In this document: piece by piece, positions 1 through 13,145 of the stretch
Layout of the letters: every line of letters begins with the position of its first letter
How positions within the stretch are numbered: position 1 is the first letter of the stretch
From: Bettongia penicillata ogilbyi
Lineage: Eukaryota; Chordata; Mammalia; Diprotodontia; Potoroidae
Assembly: GCA_023548195.1 (NCBI GenBank)
Contig: JAJHZJ010000043.1
Coordinates: 186,001-250,000 of the forward strand
Direction of reading: 5' to 3'
DNA: 64,000 bases
Made by a program: the position numbers and the translations under genes
Notes under the pieces: model-generated
The model's input: only the letters and a program-made list of their open reading frames with translations
Databases searched by the model: none
Told to the model about the DNA's origin: nothing

Positions 1-250
1 AATCAAATATAAAGTCCTTTGTGGCATTCAGAGCCCTTCATAAACTGGTCTCCATCCACACTTTCCATTTGTCCTGTAGCTTATCTCCTTGAATACAGTG
101 GCACTGCCATTTTTGTGAGGTCCTCACACAAGAAACTCTGTCCTGAGTCTGGCTATCTCCATGCCTGTCATGCCCTCCCACATCTCCACCTCCTGCCTTC
201 CATCAAGTTCTAACTGAAATTCTACCTCCTAGAAGAAACCTCTCTACTAG
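1..250 (+). mobile_element. L2 LINE remnant
   Basis: CAGAGCCCTTCATAAACTGG, CTGGCTATCTCCATGCC and TAACTGAAATTCTACCTCCTAG resemble the L2 3' region and C-terminus. Confidence 0.6.
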
Positions 251-399
251 CTGTATGACCCTGGACAAGTCACATAATCCCTATTGCCTGGGGTAGGGGG
301 TGGGGGGAAATAAAACTTGCCCTATCCTCTGTTCTAATGCCATTTATCTGATCATGCCCTATTAGTTCCATATATAGTGTGTTTGGCCATGGTTGCTGT

Positions 400-710
400 A
401 GAGGGCCAGTACTGATGGAGTCCAGAATGGGAGGTACTGTCTGAGTTTTACTTGAGACTTGTACTCCTGATGTGCAAGGATGAGAGCATCCTGACCCTGC
501 CTGTGTTCCCCAAGGTTGTCTTGCCAGAGGAACTAGATTAGGAAGTATTAGAAGTAAACTAAAAATGTTCTCATGGCAATTACCCTGCTTGCTAACCTGT
601 AGAAAATCTATATAAACCCCTGCCCTCAGATTAATAGACGGGAGTTGTTCTTTATGCGCCTCACCTGACCTGTGTTTATTCTTCGTCACCGCTCCACTGG
701 CCATCCCCCC
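400..710 (+). mobile_element. LTR-like segment
   Basis: AAATCTATATAAACCCCTGCCC near 603 resembles a retroviral TATA box followed by a start-site region, then GCC/TCACC-rich DNA. Ends were not defined and no internal genes follow. Confidence 0.35.
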
Positions 711-1159
711 ACGGTTGCCTTCTCCCTTGCTAGACTAGGGGCTTCTCCATAACAGGGACTGTCTTTTGCCTTCTTCTGTATCCTTACTGATTAGCTTCTA
801 TGGGGTCTCCATCAAACCCTAGGGATTGACTCTAGGCTTGCCAGCAAGGACTGTTGATTCATTTTAAAGCAGTCAGGAAAGGGACTTGACTGGCCAGCTG
901 ACCTCTTTGGTGTATTGTTGACCTCTTGGATAAGAAGACCAGTGTGACCTTTAGCATTTGACTGGGCATTCATGGCCATAGCTGGAGAAAATCAACTCCA
1001 GCTGAGCATTATACAAAAAAATCGGCAGGCCAAAGTCAGCAGCTTCAATAAAAAGGCAGCTACCCCACCCAAGTTAGAGAGAGAACAGGGCCTAACAAAA
1101 TTTGCTCAACCAATCCAACGGGGCAAACTGGAACTGACTGACCCAAGCAAAGTCTGAGA

Positions 1160-3410
1160 AAGAAGGATGGCTGTCTAGGTAAACAGAAGGAAAGACTACA
1201 TGCAATGAACTAATAAAATGGGGCAAAAAAGTCCAAGAGAGTAAACCCAGACCAGAACAACCCCATGAAAACATCAAGATTTGAACAGAAAAGTCTTAGG
1301 CCCCAACACTAAACTCCTCCTACCCCTGGAACTTCAGTGCCAATCCCTTAGCAACTGTACAGCTTTTATGCAACCTCATAGCTAATTAGAATAATCTCTT
1401 GGTCTCTATATCTCCCAAAGACTCTTATGTGATGACTGTGTTCAACATCCTTTGTTAGAGAGTCTTACAGATACCATTTTGCTGTTCTGAAAATAGTTAA
1501 TATTTATATAGTGCTTTAAAAATGGAAAAAAAATGAGTAGTGTGGATGAAAAAATCAAGGTGTTAACGCATCGCACAAGAGGCACAAGACTTTGGCCAGG
1601 CAACAAACTCTCTAAAAATTCTGAGTAGATGAAATAGAAGCCACAAGGCAATAACAAATACTAAAACAAATTCAAAAGACTGGAAAAAAAACAGAAAAAA
1701 AAATCAGGTATTTCATAGTAAAAAGTTACATTTAAAAGAGAAAGAAAAATTTCATTGGACTATTTGAATGTCATTTAAAAAAAGACTCTGGATATAAGAT
1801 TTCAAGAAACCTTAAAAGTGTTCAGATGTCTTACAACCACAGAGCATGCACACACATACACATTCACACACACACACACACATACACATTCAGCATGGAT
1901 CATTTTCTGAAAGAAATTTCTGAATGAAATCAACCAGGAACATTATAGCCAGAGTGTAGCTTCCAGTACAATGAGAAAAATACAGCAAGCAGACAAAAAT
2001 AAATGAATAAACCAATTCTCGGGTCAAGGAAGCACAGTTAGGACCACACACAATTTGGTGATAGCCATCATTAAAGACCGCAGACCTTAGAACAGGATAC
2101 GCCAGAAGGTAAAAGATATTGTGCTATAATCAAGTATGATTTACCCAACAAAACTGAGTGTAATGATAGGGGGGGAAAACTGATCTTTAAAGAAAGGACT
2201 TCCAAGCATTCTTGATGAAAAACATCATCACTTCAGAAAACTTTTGAAATCACACAAGTGGTTAGAAACAAGAAAGTAAAGAAGGATGAATTTGCCAAAG
2301 GTAGTAAGAAGAAGAAAGAATAAAAAATTCATATTCCAATATGGGGACACGATGTGTGTAATCTCTCTTGGGGCTCACAGAGGTAATCAATTAGAAAAGA
2401 TCTGAGAGGGATTCTGCCATGTCTTGATCTTAAGGAAAAGATGGAAAGAGAGAGAGAGAAATGCACTGAGGTGAGTGATTGAAAATGTTAGGAAATATTA
2501 TCTCTCATAGTGATAGTGACAAATAGCCATCTATGCAAACAAGTAAGAGGGAGTGGGTGGGACCATCCGATGCCTGAACCTTGGGTCTCTAGTCAAAGAA
2601 GGAAGAGGATATACAACACGGAGTTGGGTATGGAAACACATTTTACTCACTAGTAAAAAGGAGGGAAAAGAGAGAAAGGGAAGGGGTGATTAAAAAGAAG
2701 ATAGATTACGGGAGCCATTAGACCTAAACAAAACAAATTCAAAGGATATATAAGAATATTGAGGTCTTTTTTGAGGTGGCAAAGAAAGGAAATCTGAGAG
2801 ATTACTCATAAACGGGGTATGGATGACTAAGTAAGGTCCATAAATGTAAGGGGATACTACTGCACTGAACTCGAATTAGCATAATGACAAGTGAAGATTC
2901 CAGAGAGCCAGATAAGATGAAACATCCTGCCTAGCAGCTAGAGAAGGACTCAGGTGGAAAAGGAGAAATATTTCTTAGTTCTCAGCACTGTGGATTTTTT
3001 TTCAGATTGACTACACATTGTATGTAATGGGTTTTGTTTTTCTTGTGTTCTCAGTGTGGGGGAGGGAGCAGGTGGGAGGATGGGAAGGTGGATCATGGCT
3101 GATAGAGCTGTTACTATGCAAGTGTGCATGTGTGTGTGTGTATTCTATACACATACACTGGAACTCTGATCAGTACAATGTTCACACAATTCCTATATTG
3201 CTTACCTCTTGACAGAGAGGTGATAAGAGGGCTGGTTGATAAACTTTTTTTTAGATATAACCATTGAGAAACTAACACTGTCTAGTTTTCCTTGCTATCT
3301 CAAGGGGCCAGGTGGCAGCGGAGGTTGTGGAAGAAAGGGAAGGGAGAGAAGGCTAATTTCCAATGTGAAAATTTGAACTTAAAAGTAAAGTAAAAAACAT
3401 TTCCCTAAAA
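1160..3410 (+). mobile_element. Decayed L1/HAL1-like element
   Basis: Segments resemble L1 ORF1 3' coding DNA (AAGATTTCAAGAAACC near 1798; AAAGGACTTCCAAGCATTC near 2193) and a LINE-type 3' region ending GTGAAAATTTGAACTTAAAAG near 3365. ORF2 was not seen, as in half-L1 elements. Assignment is by resemblance only. Confidence 0.5.
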
Positions 3411-3439
3411 TATTCCTAACTACATAAGTAAAAATAAGA

Positions 3440-3545
3440 TGAGGATAATGATGCCTACCTTCCAGGACTGGTTGTAAGAGTCAAGTGAGATACAGCTAAG
3501 GTACTTAACTCTTAGTAGGTACTTAATCATAAATGCTGGTTTTCT
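3440..3545 (+). repeat. MIR 3' fragment
   Basis: ATGAGGATAATGATGCCTACC to TAGGTACTTAATCATAAATGC matches the MIR 3' half. Confidence 0.65.
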
Positions 3546-3549
3546 TCCT

Positions 3550-4470
3550 TCTGCTAGTCTTGAAATTAGACTGACCACTCACCTGAAGGCTGTCCAAGGG
3601 ACCCCCCTCCCCATGTGTGAAGGGGCCACTATCTCCTGGAGTTCTGTCTTTCCCTGTCATATAATTAGGCTACTTTGTTTCTTTATCTTCTGAAAGATAA
3701 CAAAGCTACCCACAGAAACCAACTCACAGAGAGGGCAAAGGTTCCATGTGCCTCCCTTTAAGCAGTATTCTAAGGGTCTCTGAACACATTGATGTGGGTG
3801 TCTGGAAACTTAAAGGCATAATTTCCATTTGAAAGCAGGGTCCTTCATGTATGACAGATTTTCTCCAATGGCACACTGCCACACTTTGCTCTGCTGACCA
3901 GATGAGCTCCTGCATGGAGGTGAGGTGAGCCATGTCTACTCAAGCTAAAGAACTTTGGTATCCCAATTAAATGTCCTTTTTATCTACACTTAAATAAACC
4001 TCCTTTTACTTGTTGAATCTCCTAGGACTGTCTGATCTCTCCTTAGTATCTAAACTGAGAATTGACTTGAGTCAGATCCATCTGTTATTCCTTTCTCAGG
4101 TGAATGTAGGACCTGCTCCAGCCTGGAGGAGGCTCAGAGTTTTCAAGAAGATATTTGAGGTATCTTGACACACTACTTGACTGTCAATCCTTCCCTTTCT
4201 CTTTGTTGCTCTCATGGTCTCTGCTACTGCATGACCTACTGCAAAGGGTAGACCCAGCTGTCCCACCAGGAAGCCAATCTGTACAGTAATATACATGGTA
4301 AATTCATCCTGGTGCCCAGGACCAACAGGGGCAAGGGTAAGAATTCCAGGAACCTCCTTCAAACAGTAGAGAAGCCATCCATCATTCAGTCATGGTGCCA
4401 GGGTAGGTCCTAGAAACACAGGAGCAGCATGATGGCCCCAGAGCAGTAAGTACAAGAAATTTGGGGTTTG
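3550..4470. other. Unassigned stretch
   Basis: Non-repetitive by eye. A minus-strand frame of 88 codons at 4362-4096 has no recognised motif. No gene is supported. Confidence 0.5.
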
Positions 4471-5868
4471 TACGCTTGGTTGTGGTCCTTCGTTCTTAAA
4501 GGGGACCAAAATGACATCACTATGATAAAGTGAAGTTTCAGTGTGTCCGACTGTGGCTGATCAGAGCTCAGAATGCTCTACCACAGGTTGGGCACAGAAA
4601 CTCCTTGTGAATATTTGGGGTGCATACTCCGTATTTGCACATTCTAGGTTTCCTTTGTGCTGTCTCAATTCTGCTTTGCTCATAGAGCACAGCACCCTTT
4701 CTGATGTGGGCACACCATGCTGAGTGGTCCTGTGCCAGTATCTCCCATGTTGCACAGTCAAATCCAAACTTCTTGAGGGAGACCTTGAGAGTTTCCTTGT
4801 ATCACTTATTCTGACCACCATGTGATCACCCGCCCTATGGGAGTTCTTCATAAAATAGTCTTTTTGGCAAGCGTATATTTTGCATTTGAATAACATGGCC
4901 AACCCATCAGAGTTGCACTCTCTGAAACATAGTTTGAATGCTTGGAAGTTCAGCTTGAGCAAGGACCTCAGTGTCTGATACTTTATGATACCAGGTGATC
5001 CTCAGAATCTTCCTAAGACAGTTCAGATGGAAGCGATTCAGTTTCTTGTCATGGCACCGGTAGACTGTCCATGTTTCACAGGGATATAACAATGAGGTCA
5101 GCACAATGGCTCTGTAGACCTTCAGTCTGGTAGTCAGTCTAATACCTTTCCTCTCCCAAACCTTTCTTTGGAGCCCCCCAAACACTGAGCTAACTTCGGC
5201 AATGCATGCATCAACCTCATTGTCAATGTGTACATCCCTGGAAAATACACTACCAAGGTAAGGGAACTTATCCACAGCATTCAAAACTTCTCCATTTCTT
5301 GTAACTGAAAGTTCCACATATGGATAGTATGGTGGTGGCTAATGGAGCACCTCTGTTTTCTTGGTGTTAATTGTTAGGCCAAACTTAGCACAGGCAGCAG
5401 AAAATTGATTCATACTTCATTGCATCTCAGCTTCAGAGGCTGTGTTGAGTGCACAATCAAATGCAAACAGAAAATCATGCACCAACACTCCCTCCACTTT
5501 GATCTTGGCTTATAGCCATTTCAAATTGAAGAACTTACCATCAGTACTGTAGTTGAACTTGATGCCATGTTCATCCTCATTGAGAGCATTTGACAACATG
5601 ATGGAAAACATCATACTATAAAACATGGGAACAAGGACACAGCCCTGTTTCACTCCATTGGTGACTGGGAAGGCACAAGACCTTTGTCCATTATCCAGAA
5701 CCCAGGCAAACATGCCATCATGAAATTGACATACAATACCAATGAACTTCTCTGGTCAACCAAATTTTGACATAATTTTCCATAAGCCCTTACAACTAGC
5801 AGTGTCAAAGGCCTTGGTCAGATCTTCAAATGTTGTGTACACATCTCTATTCTGTTCCTGGCACTTTT
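4471..5868 (-). mobile_element. BovB/RTE-like LINE, 5'-truncated
   Basis: Minus-strand frames at 5713-5510 (VTNGVKQGCVLVPMFYSMMF, reverse transcriptase) and 5317-4907 (LGSVFSRDVHIDNEVDACI, then YPCETWTVYRCHDKKLNRFH) match the RTE/BovB polymerase end. The 3' end near 4471 has the ATGTCATTTTGGTCC-like tail shared with the local tRNA-RTE SINEs. Stops and frameshifts make it inactive. Confidence 0.88.
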
Positions 5869-6092
5869 CCACACATCAGGAGTCATGTCTCCCAACAAGT
5901 ATTCTACATGCCAGAACTGTCTGTCAGCTGGTAGCAAAGGCCACCAGGTGTGTTGGAGAGGGGGCTCCTTAGCCCCTTGGACATACTTTCTTTTTTTATG
6001 TCCACTCCTCATCTCCAGTCATATATTGGGAAGATCAGGAACAGTAAACATGAAGAAATGACAGGAAACCACATGGTCTGTAAAGGACAATG

Positions 6093-6093
<1 letters not shown>

Positions 6094-6133
<40 letters not shown>

Positions 6134-6137
6134 AGAG

Positions 6138-6179
<42 letters not shown>

Positions 6180-6196
6180 AGAGAAAGAGAGAGAGC
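6094..6196 (+). repeat. (GT)n then (GA)n microsatellite
   Basis: About 17 GT units are followed by a long GA/GAAA run. Shared with 53541-53570 in the right duplication, where only the GT part remains. Confidence 0.95.
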
Positions 6197-6389
6197 CAAC
6201 AGGGACAAATAAACAAACCACCACACAGTCTGAACTCTGCTTCACACACAGAACTTTCCTGCTTTCTGTCCACCAGGGTTCATGACTATTCCTCGGCTCT
6301 GCCCCACTCCCAGTCTCACCCCTTCAAGGGAGAAAGGCTCCACTTACATCTGTGACTGTCTCGAGCTTCCCCTTCTCTCTTCCAATGGG

Positions 6390-6960
6390 AGATTTAAATT
6401 GATCCTCTATCATTTTCTTATTGATACCATTGACAATCGATTGTGTCCTGTAACTACTCACATTATGCTTCTTTGTCTCTCACTTTCGTTCAGCTGACCT
6501 GTGATGGGTTAAGTTATGAAATCCTGTTTTCCTGGTAATCACTGTTCCGTTGTTGTCTCAAGGGATTCTGCTGTCCTTGTGAGATTCGGGTGGACACCAG
6601 GGAGCTGTCCTTCGAGGATGTCTGGTTTGTTCTCCAAAGAAGTCTGGGTCCCTGTCTGGCAGGTAGACTCAAACAAGGAACATCTCTTGGTCACAGGAAG
6701 AAAGGCAGGGGTCTGTTGTTGGTCCTTCGTTACCAAACTTCCAACCAAGCATACTGTTCCCCACTCCTCAGCTGGTTTAACCAGTTATGTTGTTGTCAGC
6801 CCTATGACATCACCTACCATGTTCTTTGTTCTGTAGTCCCCAAAACCTATAAAAGAAAACTGTCCTCATTCAAGGTCTTAGTTTTACTGAGGAGGCTGAG
6901 ATTCAATTTATTGCTGAATTCATGCTTTACTAATTAATTGATCATGCTCAGAACTTTGTG
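6390..6960 (+). repeat. LTR-like repeat, copy 1
   Basis: It is homologous to 47890-48500: shared blocks include ATCATTTTCTTATTGAT, CAGCTG then TGTGATGGGTTAAG, GATGTCTGGTTTG, TTACCAAACTT and ATGACATCACCTACC. A TATA-like CCTATAAAAG at about 6847 follows. It lies within a left-only insertion of the segmental duplication. Confidence 0.6.
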
Positions 6961-7662
6961 CCTCAGTTTACCTTATGTAAACTGTTACAAATAAGAAACT
7001 TATCACTATATGCTGCAAATTCACCTTGTGTCTACACTTCTGGGCCAAAGCACTCAGTGTGCCTCTACTCAGGGGCTGTCCTTACCTGGGCAAACCAGTC
7101 CAGTTAAGCACATTCCCACCCAGCTCAGGCCTGACTGGCTGCATTTCGAGGTGCCAAATCCCACCCTGGGAGTTACCATGGAGATGAAGAATTGGTGAGT
7201 GATGGGATAAAAGATGGTGCTGAGGGTGGAGGAAAAGGCTAAGTCTGTATCAGGAGTCTCCTAAGGACAGTCACTTTTCTCTGGCTCCTTGAGGGGCCCA
7301 GGATATGGGACTAATAGACCTGAACCACACAGAATGTCTGATTGTCCAGATGAGAAGGGCAGTGGTGTTGCCTAAAGGCTTCCTATCCACAGACCAGACT
7401 GGACCTGATTTGTGAACATGCTCAATCCTGCAGGGAGTCACCAAGAAATTACAGTCTACAATAGTCTCCTTTCATACTTCTCCCACTCCCAGATGTGTGG
7501 GGATACTGACTCACTGAACTGTGTGAATCCATAGTCTCATAATAGGGAAGCTTCATTTGCTTTTGATGTTTTTCAGTAAAATATTTTTGCAAGTATAGAC
7601 ATTATCTTCCTTAAGGGATTGCACATCTATATCCCTTTGGAGAAAGGATGGGAATGGCATGG

Positions 7663-7790
7663 GGTGTGTGTGTGTGTGTGTGCACGTGCGCATATGCATG
7701 CACATATATAGAGGTTAAACAAAAGGCATCTGTAGGCCATGGCACCCCCTAAACACACACACAAACACACACACACACACACACTCACAC
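7663..7790 (+). repeat. (GT)n and (CA)n microsatellites
   Basis: GT run at 7663-7682 and CA run at about 7752-7790 enclose a conserved 60-bp segment. The same arrangement occurs at 53541-53670. Confidence 0.9.
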
Positions 7791-9679
7791 CCTGGCCTTC
7801 AGCAGACTACCTCAGAGCACAAGCACAAGATAGTTCAGAATTCTCTCCAAACCATTTATCCTCAGCCTTTACCCATGGATTTTGCTTTGGCCAGTCCACA
7901 GCTGATCAGACTTAGATCAAAGTGAAGTCATTTTAATGAAGCAGCAAAATGAAGTCATCCCATCAACCACCCCTCATAAGTCTCAGCACACTTTCTTACA
8001 CACATATCACCAAGCAGTGGAAGAGTGAACATTCATGAAGATTCTGGGCAGGGGACCTGCTCATGTGAAACCAAGTGGCCGAGACGCCAGAGGTAAGAAT
8101 GGACCATGGTCAGTTCTACTCTAGCACTCATTCTGAGGGTGTGAATTTGTTTAGTGTGACTGACAGAGAACGACTGAACACACTCAAATTTTGTGTTTGC
8201 TTATGTGGGCACTTCCATTTTGTAGAAACCAAGAAAACAGAAGAAAGAACCACTTCCCAATAATTCCCAAACTGCAACCTTCATTCTGATGGCCACATCC
8301 ACAAGCAAACTTCAGGACTTTGTTCGGGTGAAGCACCACATTTATTGTAGAATCTTTGGGGCAGGTAGAACTGGAGCAATGTCTTCTCTACAGGACTTAC
8401 TGCCCCCCAACCATGGCTCTCTATAGCCAATTGTCCATTCTGGCCTCCACTGCCTTCCCCAGGTGTTCTCCAATGTAGCTGTTCCTCAACTCAGGCTTTT
8501 GTAAGGTTACCTTATGTCCTGGACAATCCATCCACTATGGATATAACAGAGGTGGCAGATCTCTCCCCAAATTTTAGCCCATATTATACATTGGGTCCCC
8601 CACCAAGGAGAAACTCTCTCCCTTCTAGCCTACTCTGAAAACCAGCTCTAAGTAGGACCTTTTGTCCCCAAGCTCTAGATCTCCTTAGTCAAGGGAAACC
8701 TGCATCTCAGCCCCCACTGATGGAAGTTGGTTCTGTGAGCCCAGCAGAGGGGAAGGGGCTTCAGTTTCCTCAGCATGTCACCTCAGATAATCAAGGGAAA
8801 ACTGTCTTCAGTCTCCCCAGTCAAAAGCCTAGAAGCTTCCTCTCTCTCCTCTGCCATGCTGAACTTCATGGATAATGGCATATCAGGACAATTCCATTCT
8901 CCTTCAACTCACTTGTCCAAGAAGGCTGAAGGTTCTAGGTTTAACTCAGATCTTCTCAGAATTCTTTTCCTAACTGAATTTCTGAACTTTTTACTGGACA
9001 AAGCAGCTCTGAGATCTTCTGCTGTGTCTGGTGAGTCTCTCCATCCAAAGGTACCAAACTGATGCCAATAAACCCATTTCCACTCTTTCATGGAATCACC
9101 TTGAAGGAGTCCATTTCCCCAGGGCTCTTCTGTTTCACATTGAGACATCTTGCCCACTGGGAGCCTTTGTTTTCCACTAAAGGTAGCAGAGGAGCCTAGC
9201 ACCCCCAAATCCATTTCAGAAGTGATGTAACAGGGAACTCAACAGGACAGGGCTCAAGAAGACCCAGAAGGAAGAGTGTGCTCCTTCATGCATCTGAGGC
9301 CTGCAGAGACCAATGGAGGCTCCAGTAAAAGGTCTGAAGCCCATGCTCTGCAAGCAAGGGTGTGTTGGAGCACCTGAACCCACCTGGGTACCAAAGGGCC
9401 GGTACTGGAAGTAGACTGGAATAATACCCAACTGACTTCTGCATTTGCTGGGTTATTCCTGCAGTCTAGAGCATGGCACATTTCAGAATCCATGAGATAT
9501 CAGGTGGGGTCTAGCCCTCTCAGAGCACCCCCACAAGCGCATTATTACCTGGGGAATTTCTGATGCCTCAGGGGAACGCAAAAAGTGGGTGTATGAATCA
9601 TGTCAGACATGGCAAGACTAAAAGTAGACCTGGTCACAAGAAGAGATCGGCAGGAAGACTTAAATGTATAATCATATCT

Positions 9680-9742
9680 ATATGTGTGTGTGTATGTGTG
9701 TGTATGTAAACTTATATTTTATATATATATATATATATATAA
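9680..9742 (+). repeat. (GT)n/(TA)n microsatellite
   Basis: TGTGTGTGTATG units followed by about ten TA units. Absent from the right duplication copy. Confidence 0.9.
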
Positions 9743-10208
9743 ATGATGAAGTTATGTGAACTCATTCTACATGAACTGGCTGGCTTAGGTAAGTATTCAA
9801 AGAAAAAACTAATCAAAAACATGGAGAGAAGCAAAGAGTAAATCTATAATGGAGAGGGACCTCCATTTGTGGAGCTCAGGTAAGGCATCTCCCAGGGACC
9901 TGATTCTAACCTGGAGCTGCATTATTGGCTGATCACCATCCCCTTCCCCCAGCCCAATCCATCACACCTATTTTTAAGGTTTCATTGCAAAAGCTAATTT
10001 TTTTTAGCCTTCAACTTAATCCTGTGGCCCTTGTGAGGCTGAGGGACACAGGCCCTCCCTGCTCTGCCCATCCTATGGATTTACCTCAGGAGGAGGCAGC
10101 CTGAGCCTGGGGCCTCTCCTGCTTCTCCACTGTCCTGAGGTACTCCTGGGAAAGCAGAAGCAGCAGTCTGATGGCTTATATTCTCCCCTGGCTCTTTTCC
10201 TTCCAGAC

Positions 10209-10325
10209 ATGGGAGAAGGCAGGAGGGGATGCCTGGGTGGCCTGGCTCCTCTTCTCCTGCTCCTCCCTGGGGAAGGGAGCAGCAGCTTGGCAGCCAGCCT
10301 CCAGCCTGGTCCTTATGGACCATGA
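10209..10325 (+). other. Short signal-peptide-like open frame, unassigned
   Basis: A 38-codon frame begins MGEGRRGCLGGLAPLLLLLP, a basic start followed by a leucine core, and stops at TGA. It lies four bases after an acceptor-like TTTTCCTTCCAG. It sits in the left-only segment of the duplication. No donor or downstream exon was found, so coding is speculative. Confidence 0.15.
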
Positions 10326-10634
10326 GCAGCCCCCTCCCACTCCCTTTGATTCCTGAAGTAGAGTCTGGCCTTGCCCCCTGGGAAGGCAAACCTGGTGGTA
10401 CTGCTGTTCCCATGGCCCTCTTCCTTCCACCCATGAGTGGAGGCAGCCAAGGATTTCTTCTTGGGGAAGAATAGGTCTAAATTTGAGGATCCGCTGATTT
10501 CTTTGGTCTGTTTACATCCTCATGTTTATCTTAGCTCTTCCCCAGAACAGACCAGGCTTCCAAAGCTGAGGATAAGGGAGGGTAGGTGGACAAGTGATGA
10601 CCAAAAGGGATAGATGATAATTGAAAAGATAGAA

Positions 10635-10695
10635 TGATGGGTGGATGGATGGGCAGATGGATGGATAGATGGATGGTTGGTTGGTTGGTTGGTCG
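10635..10695 (+). repeat. (GGAT)n/(GGTT)n microsatellite
   Basis: Tetranucleotide runs GGAT then GGTT, left-only segment. Confidence 0.9.
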
Positions 10696-10748
10696 GATTG
10701 TCTTTTCCCTTACACTTCTTGTCATTTTGTGGGCTCTCTAGGTACCTC

Positions 10749-11305
10749 TAGAACTGTCTTAGGAAGATTCTGAGGATCACCTAGCAGGAGAAGGTAACAG
10801 ACACTGAAGTCCTTGCTTGAGCTGAACTACCAAGTATTCAAACTATGCTTCAGAGAGCACAACTCAGATGGGCTGGCCACGTTGTTAGAATGCAAAATGT
10901 GTGCTTGCCAAAAAGACTATTTTATGGAGAACTTGCATGGGGCAGGTGATCACATGGTGACTAGAAGAAACGATACAAGGACACTGTCAAGGTCTCTCTC
11001 AAGAACTTTGGATTTGACTCTGCAACATGGGAGGTACTGGCACAGAATAGCTCAGCATGGTGTACCCACATAAGAAAAGGTGCTGTGCTCTCTGAGCAAA
11101 GCAGAATTGAGACAGCACAAAGTAAACATAGGATGCGCACATTTGAGATATCCATCCCAAATATTCCCACGGACTATCTGTGCCCAACCTATGGTAGAGC
11201 ATTCCGAGCTTGTATTGGTCTGATCAGCCACAGGCGGACACACTGAGATTTCATTTTACAATGTTGATGTCATTTTGGTCCTCTTCAAAGACAAAGGATA
11301 ACAAC
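10749..11305 (+). mobile_element. RTE LINE 3' end
   Basis: The plus-strand segment is homologous to the RTE at 4471-5050, for example CTTAGGAAGATTCTGAGGATC near 10758, and ends at the same 3' tail (ATGTCATTTTGGTCCTCTTC). It lies only in the left duplication copy. Confidence 0.85.
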
Positions 11306-11440
11306 CAATCAACCAGGTACCTCTAAAGCATCTGGCCTTCCTCCCTGTAAAAGCAGCAGGAACATGGCATCTTTCTCCCTCCTTTCTCTGCCTTCTAGGC
11401 ATGGATACACGCAGGAGGAAGAGAGAAAGAGAGGAGGTAG

Positions 11441-11480
11441 ACCATCCGTCCATCCATCCATCCGTCCGTCCATCCATCTA
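11441..11480 (+). repeat. (CATC)n/(CGTC)n microsatellite
   Basis: About nine CATC or CGTC units just after the truncated RTE. Confidence 0.9.
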
Positions 11481-12218
11481 GAACTAATAATAGACTGTGA
11501 CCTTTGCTCTCTATTCTGCCCTACAGACACAATTTATCCTGGTTGTGTGCTTTCTGCTAGCTGCATCAAAAAGATTTGGGCAAAGGTGGATAGAAAAAGC
11601 AGAAGACCCATCACATCTCATGTGATCTTGTACTCCCCCCTTATCCTCCATCCCACCTGAATTACAAACACTTTGAAGGCAGTGTCCAAAAATATTCCTT
11701 AGTCAGATCATATGATGTGCAGGAGAGGTGGGCAGCCCTGGGAGAGTAATGACTTCCAGCCCCTAGAAGAAGCACAGGGAATTTTTCAAGGCAGCCTGTG
11801 TCTAAGGAAAGGAGGAACATCACCAAGGGCCTGAGCTGCTCCTCTTTTGAATCCATTATGAATACACATCCACGCCCTCCCAGATGCTGGCTTCCCTCTA
11901 ACTAAGGATTTCTCTCCAGAACAGATTCTCTGCTGTTCGGTAAATTTGCTGTACCATCAGAAACTCTTGCAGTAACAGAGTGCATTTAGGGTAACAGAAA
12001 TTACTCTGACATACACAGGGTGGGGGGCTACTATCATAAATTCTTTGCTCTGCTTTTCTAAAAGGAAAGATAACTTTTGAGGGGTCAGCAATCACTTTAA
12101 TCAAGAATATATATCATTCACTTAGTTCAGGGGAGAAACTAAGCACTCTGAACTTCAGAGAAGACACAGAGTAATCAAAATCAACAGTGCTTCCAGCTGC
12201 CTGACATAAGCAATACAT

Positions 12219-12527
12219 GAAGTGAGTTTGTCCTTTGCTGTGTGAAAGACCATGCCTTCAGAGAAATAATGCCATGACTTGCAATTGATTTTGAGGGAGG
12301 GAGGGTTGTGCAGGTCACCAGCCTCACTTCTCCTCCAGAGCCATCTGAATGCAGTGCCCAGACGTTCATCAGGATGACTGGAGATGACCCAGGATAAGGC
12401 AATTGGGCTAAGTGACTTGCCCAAGGTCACACACATAGTGAGTGTCAAGTGTCTGAGATGACATTTGAACTCATGTCCTCCTGACTCCTGCACTGGGGTT
12501 CTATCCACTGCACCACCTACTTGCCCC
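12219..12527 (-). repeat. tRNA-headed SINE with RTE tail
   Basis: Sense strand starts GGGGCAAGTAGGTGGTGCAG, has the tRNA-like box B GAGTTCAAATG and ends in AAAGGACAAAC. It resembles marsupial MAR1/WALLSI-type SINEs and shares its tail with the RTE LINEs here. Confidence 0.85.
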
Positions 12528-12829
12528 TGAGCAATACATACATCAGAGATCAACAGACAGATCCAACCGTCTAACCATTACATACATAGTTACCAGAGAA
12601 AGAAGCAGCAACATCGGGGTCTTCAAAGTCGGGGGGATCCTGACCAGCTTTCTAGGGTCTCATCTGGCCAAACAAAACACTTCCAGTCAGTAAGCCCCAA
12701 AGTAAAACCTTAACCTGAGAGTATTTATACATTTTTCAGAGCCAGAGGACATCACAGTCCTTGAAAACCAGTGCCTCATTAGAAAATCAACAAAAGGTGT
12801 GTGCCTCCCTACAAACCTTCCCAGGCTGA

Positions 12830-13145
12830 AGGGCAGCTGGGTGGTGCAATGGAGAGAGCACCTGGGCAGGAGTCAGGAGGACCTGTGTTCAAATCTCATC
12901 TCAGACACTTGATAACTTGCTAGGTGTGTGACCTTGGGCAAGTCACTTAACCCCAATTGCCACATCCTGGGTCATCTCCAGTCATCCTGATGAATATCTG
13001 GTCACTGGATTCAGATGGCTGTGGAGGAAAATTGAGGCTAGTGACCTGCACAGCCCTCCTTCACTCAAAACCAAGTCAAGTGCAAGTCATGTCATCATTT
13101 CTCTGATGGCATAGTCTTCCTCAGCAATGAAGGACAAACACATAC
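12830..13145 (+). repeat. tRNA-headed SINE with RTE tail
   Basis: Full-length copy from GGGCAGCTGGGTGGTGCAAT to GAAGGACAAACAC, the same family as 12219-12527 but opposite in orientation. Confidence 0.88.

Noticed and set aside
5950..6285. 111-codon frame with Cys-Val and Arg-Glu repeats
   Set aside because: It is a translation of the GT and GA microsatellite.
8909..9214. Overlapping open frames on both strands, partly kept in the right copy
   Set aside because: Similarity is uniform across codon positions by eye and the starts and ends are not shared. It is best read as non-coding duplication.
12830..12900. tRNA gene
   Set aside because: The tRNA-like A and B boxes belong to SINE heads, which occur many times here and lack a full cloverleaf.
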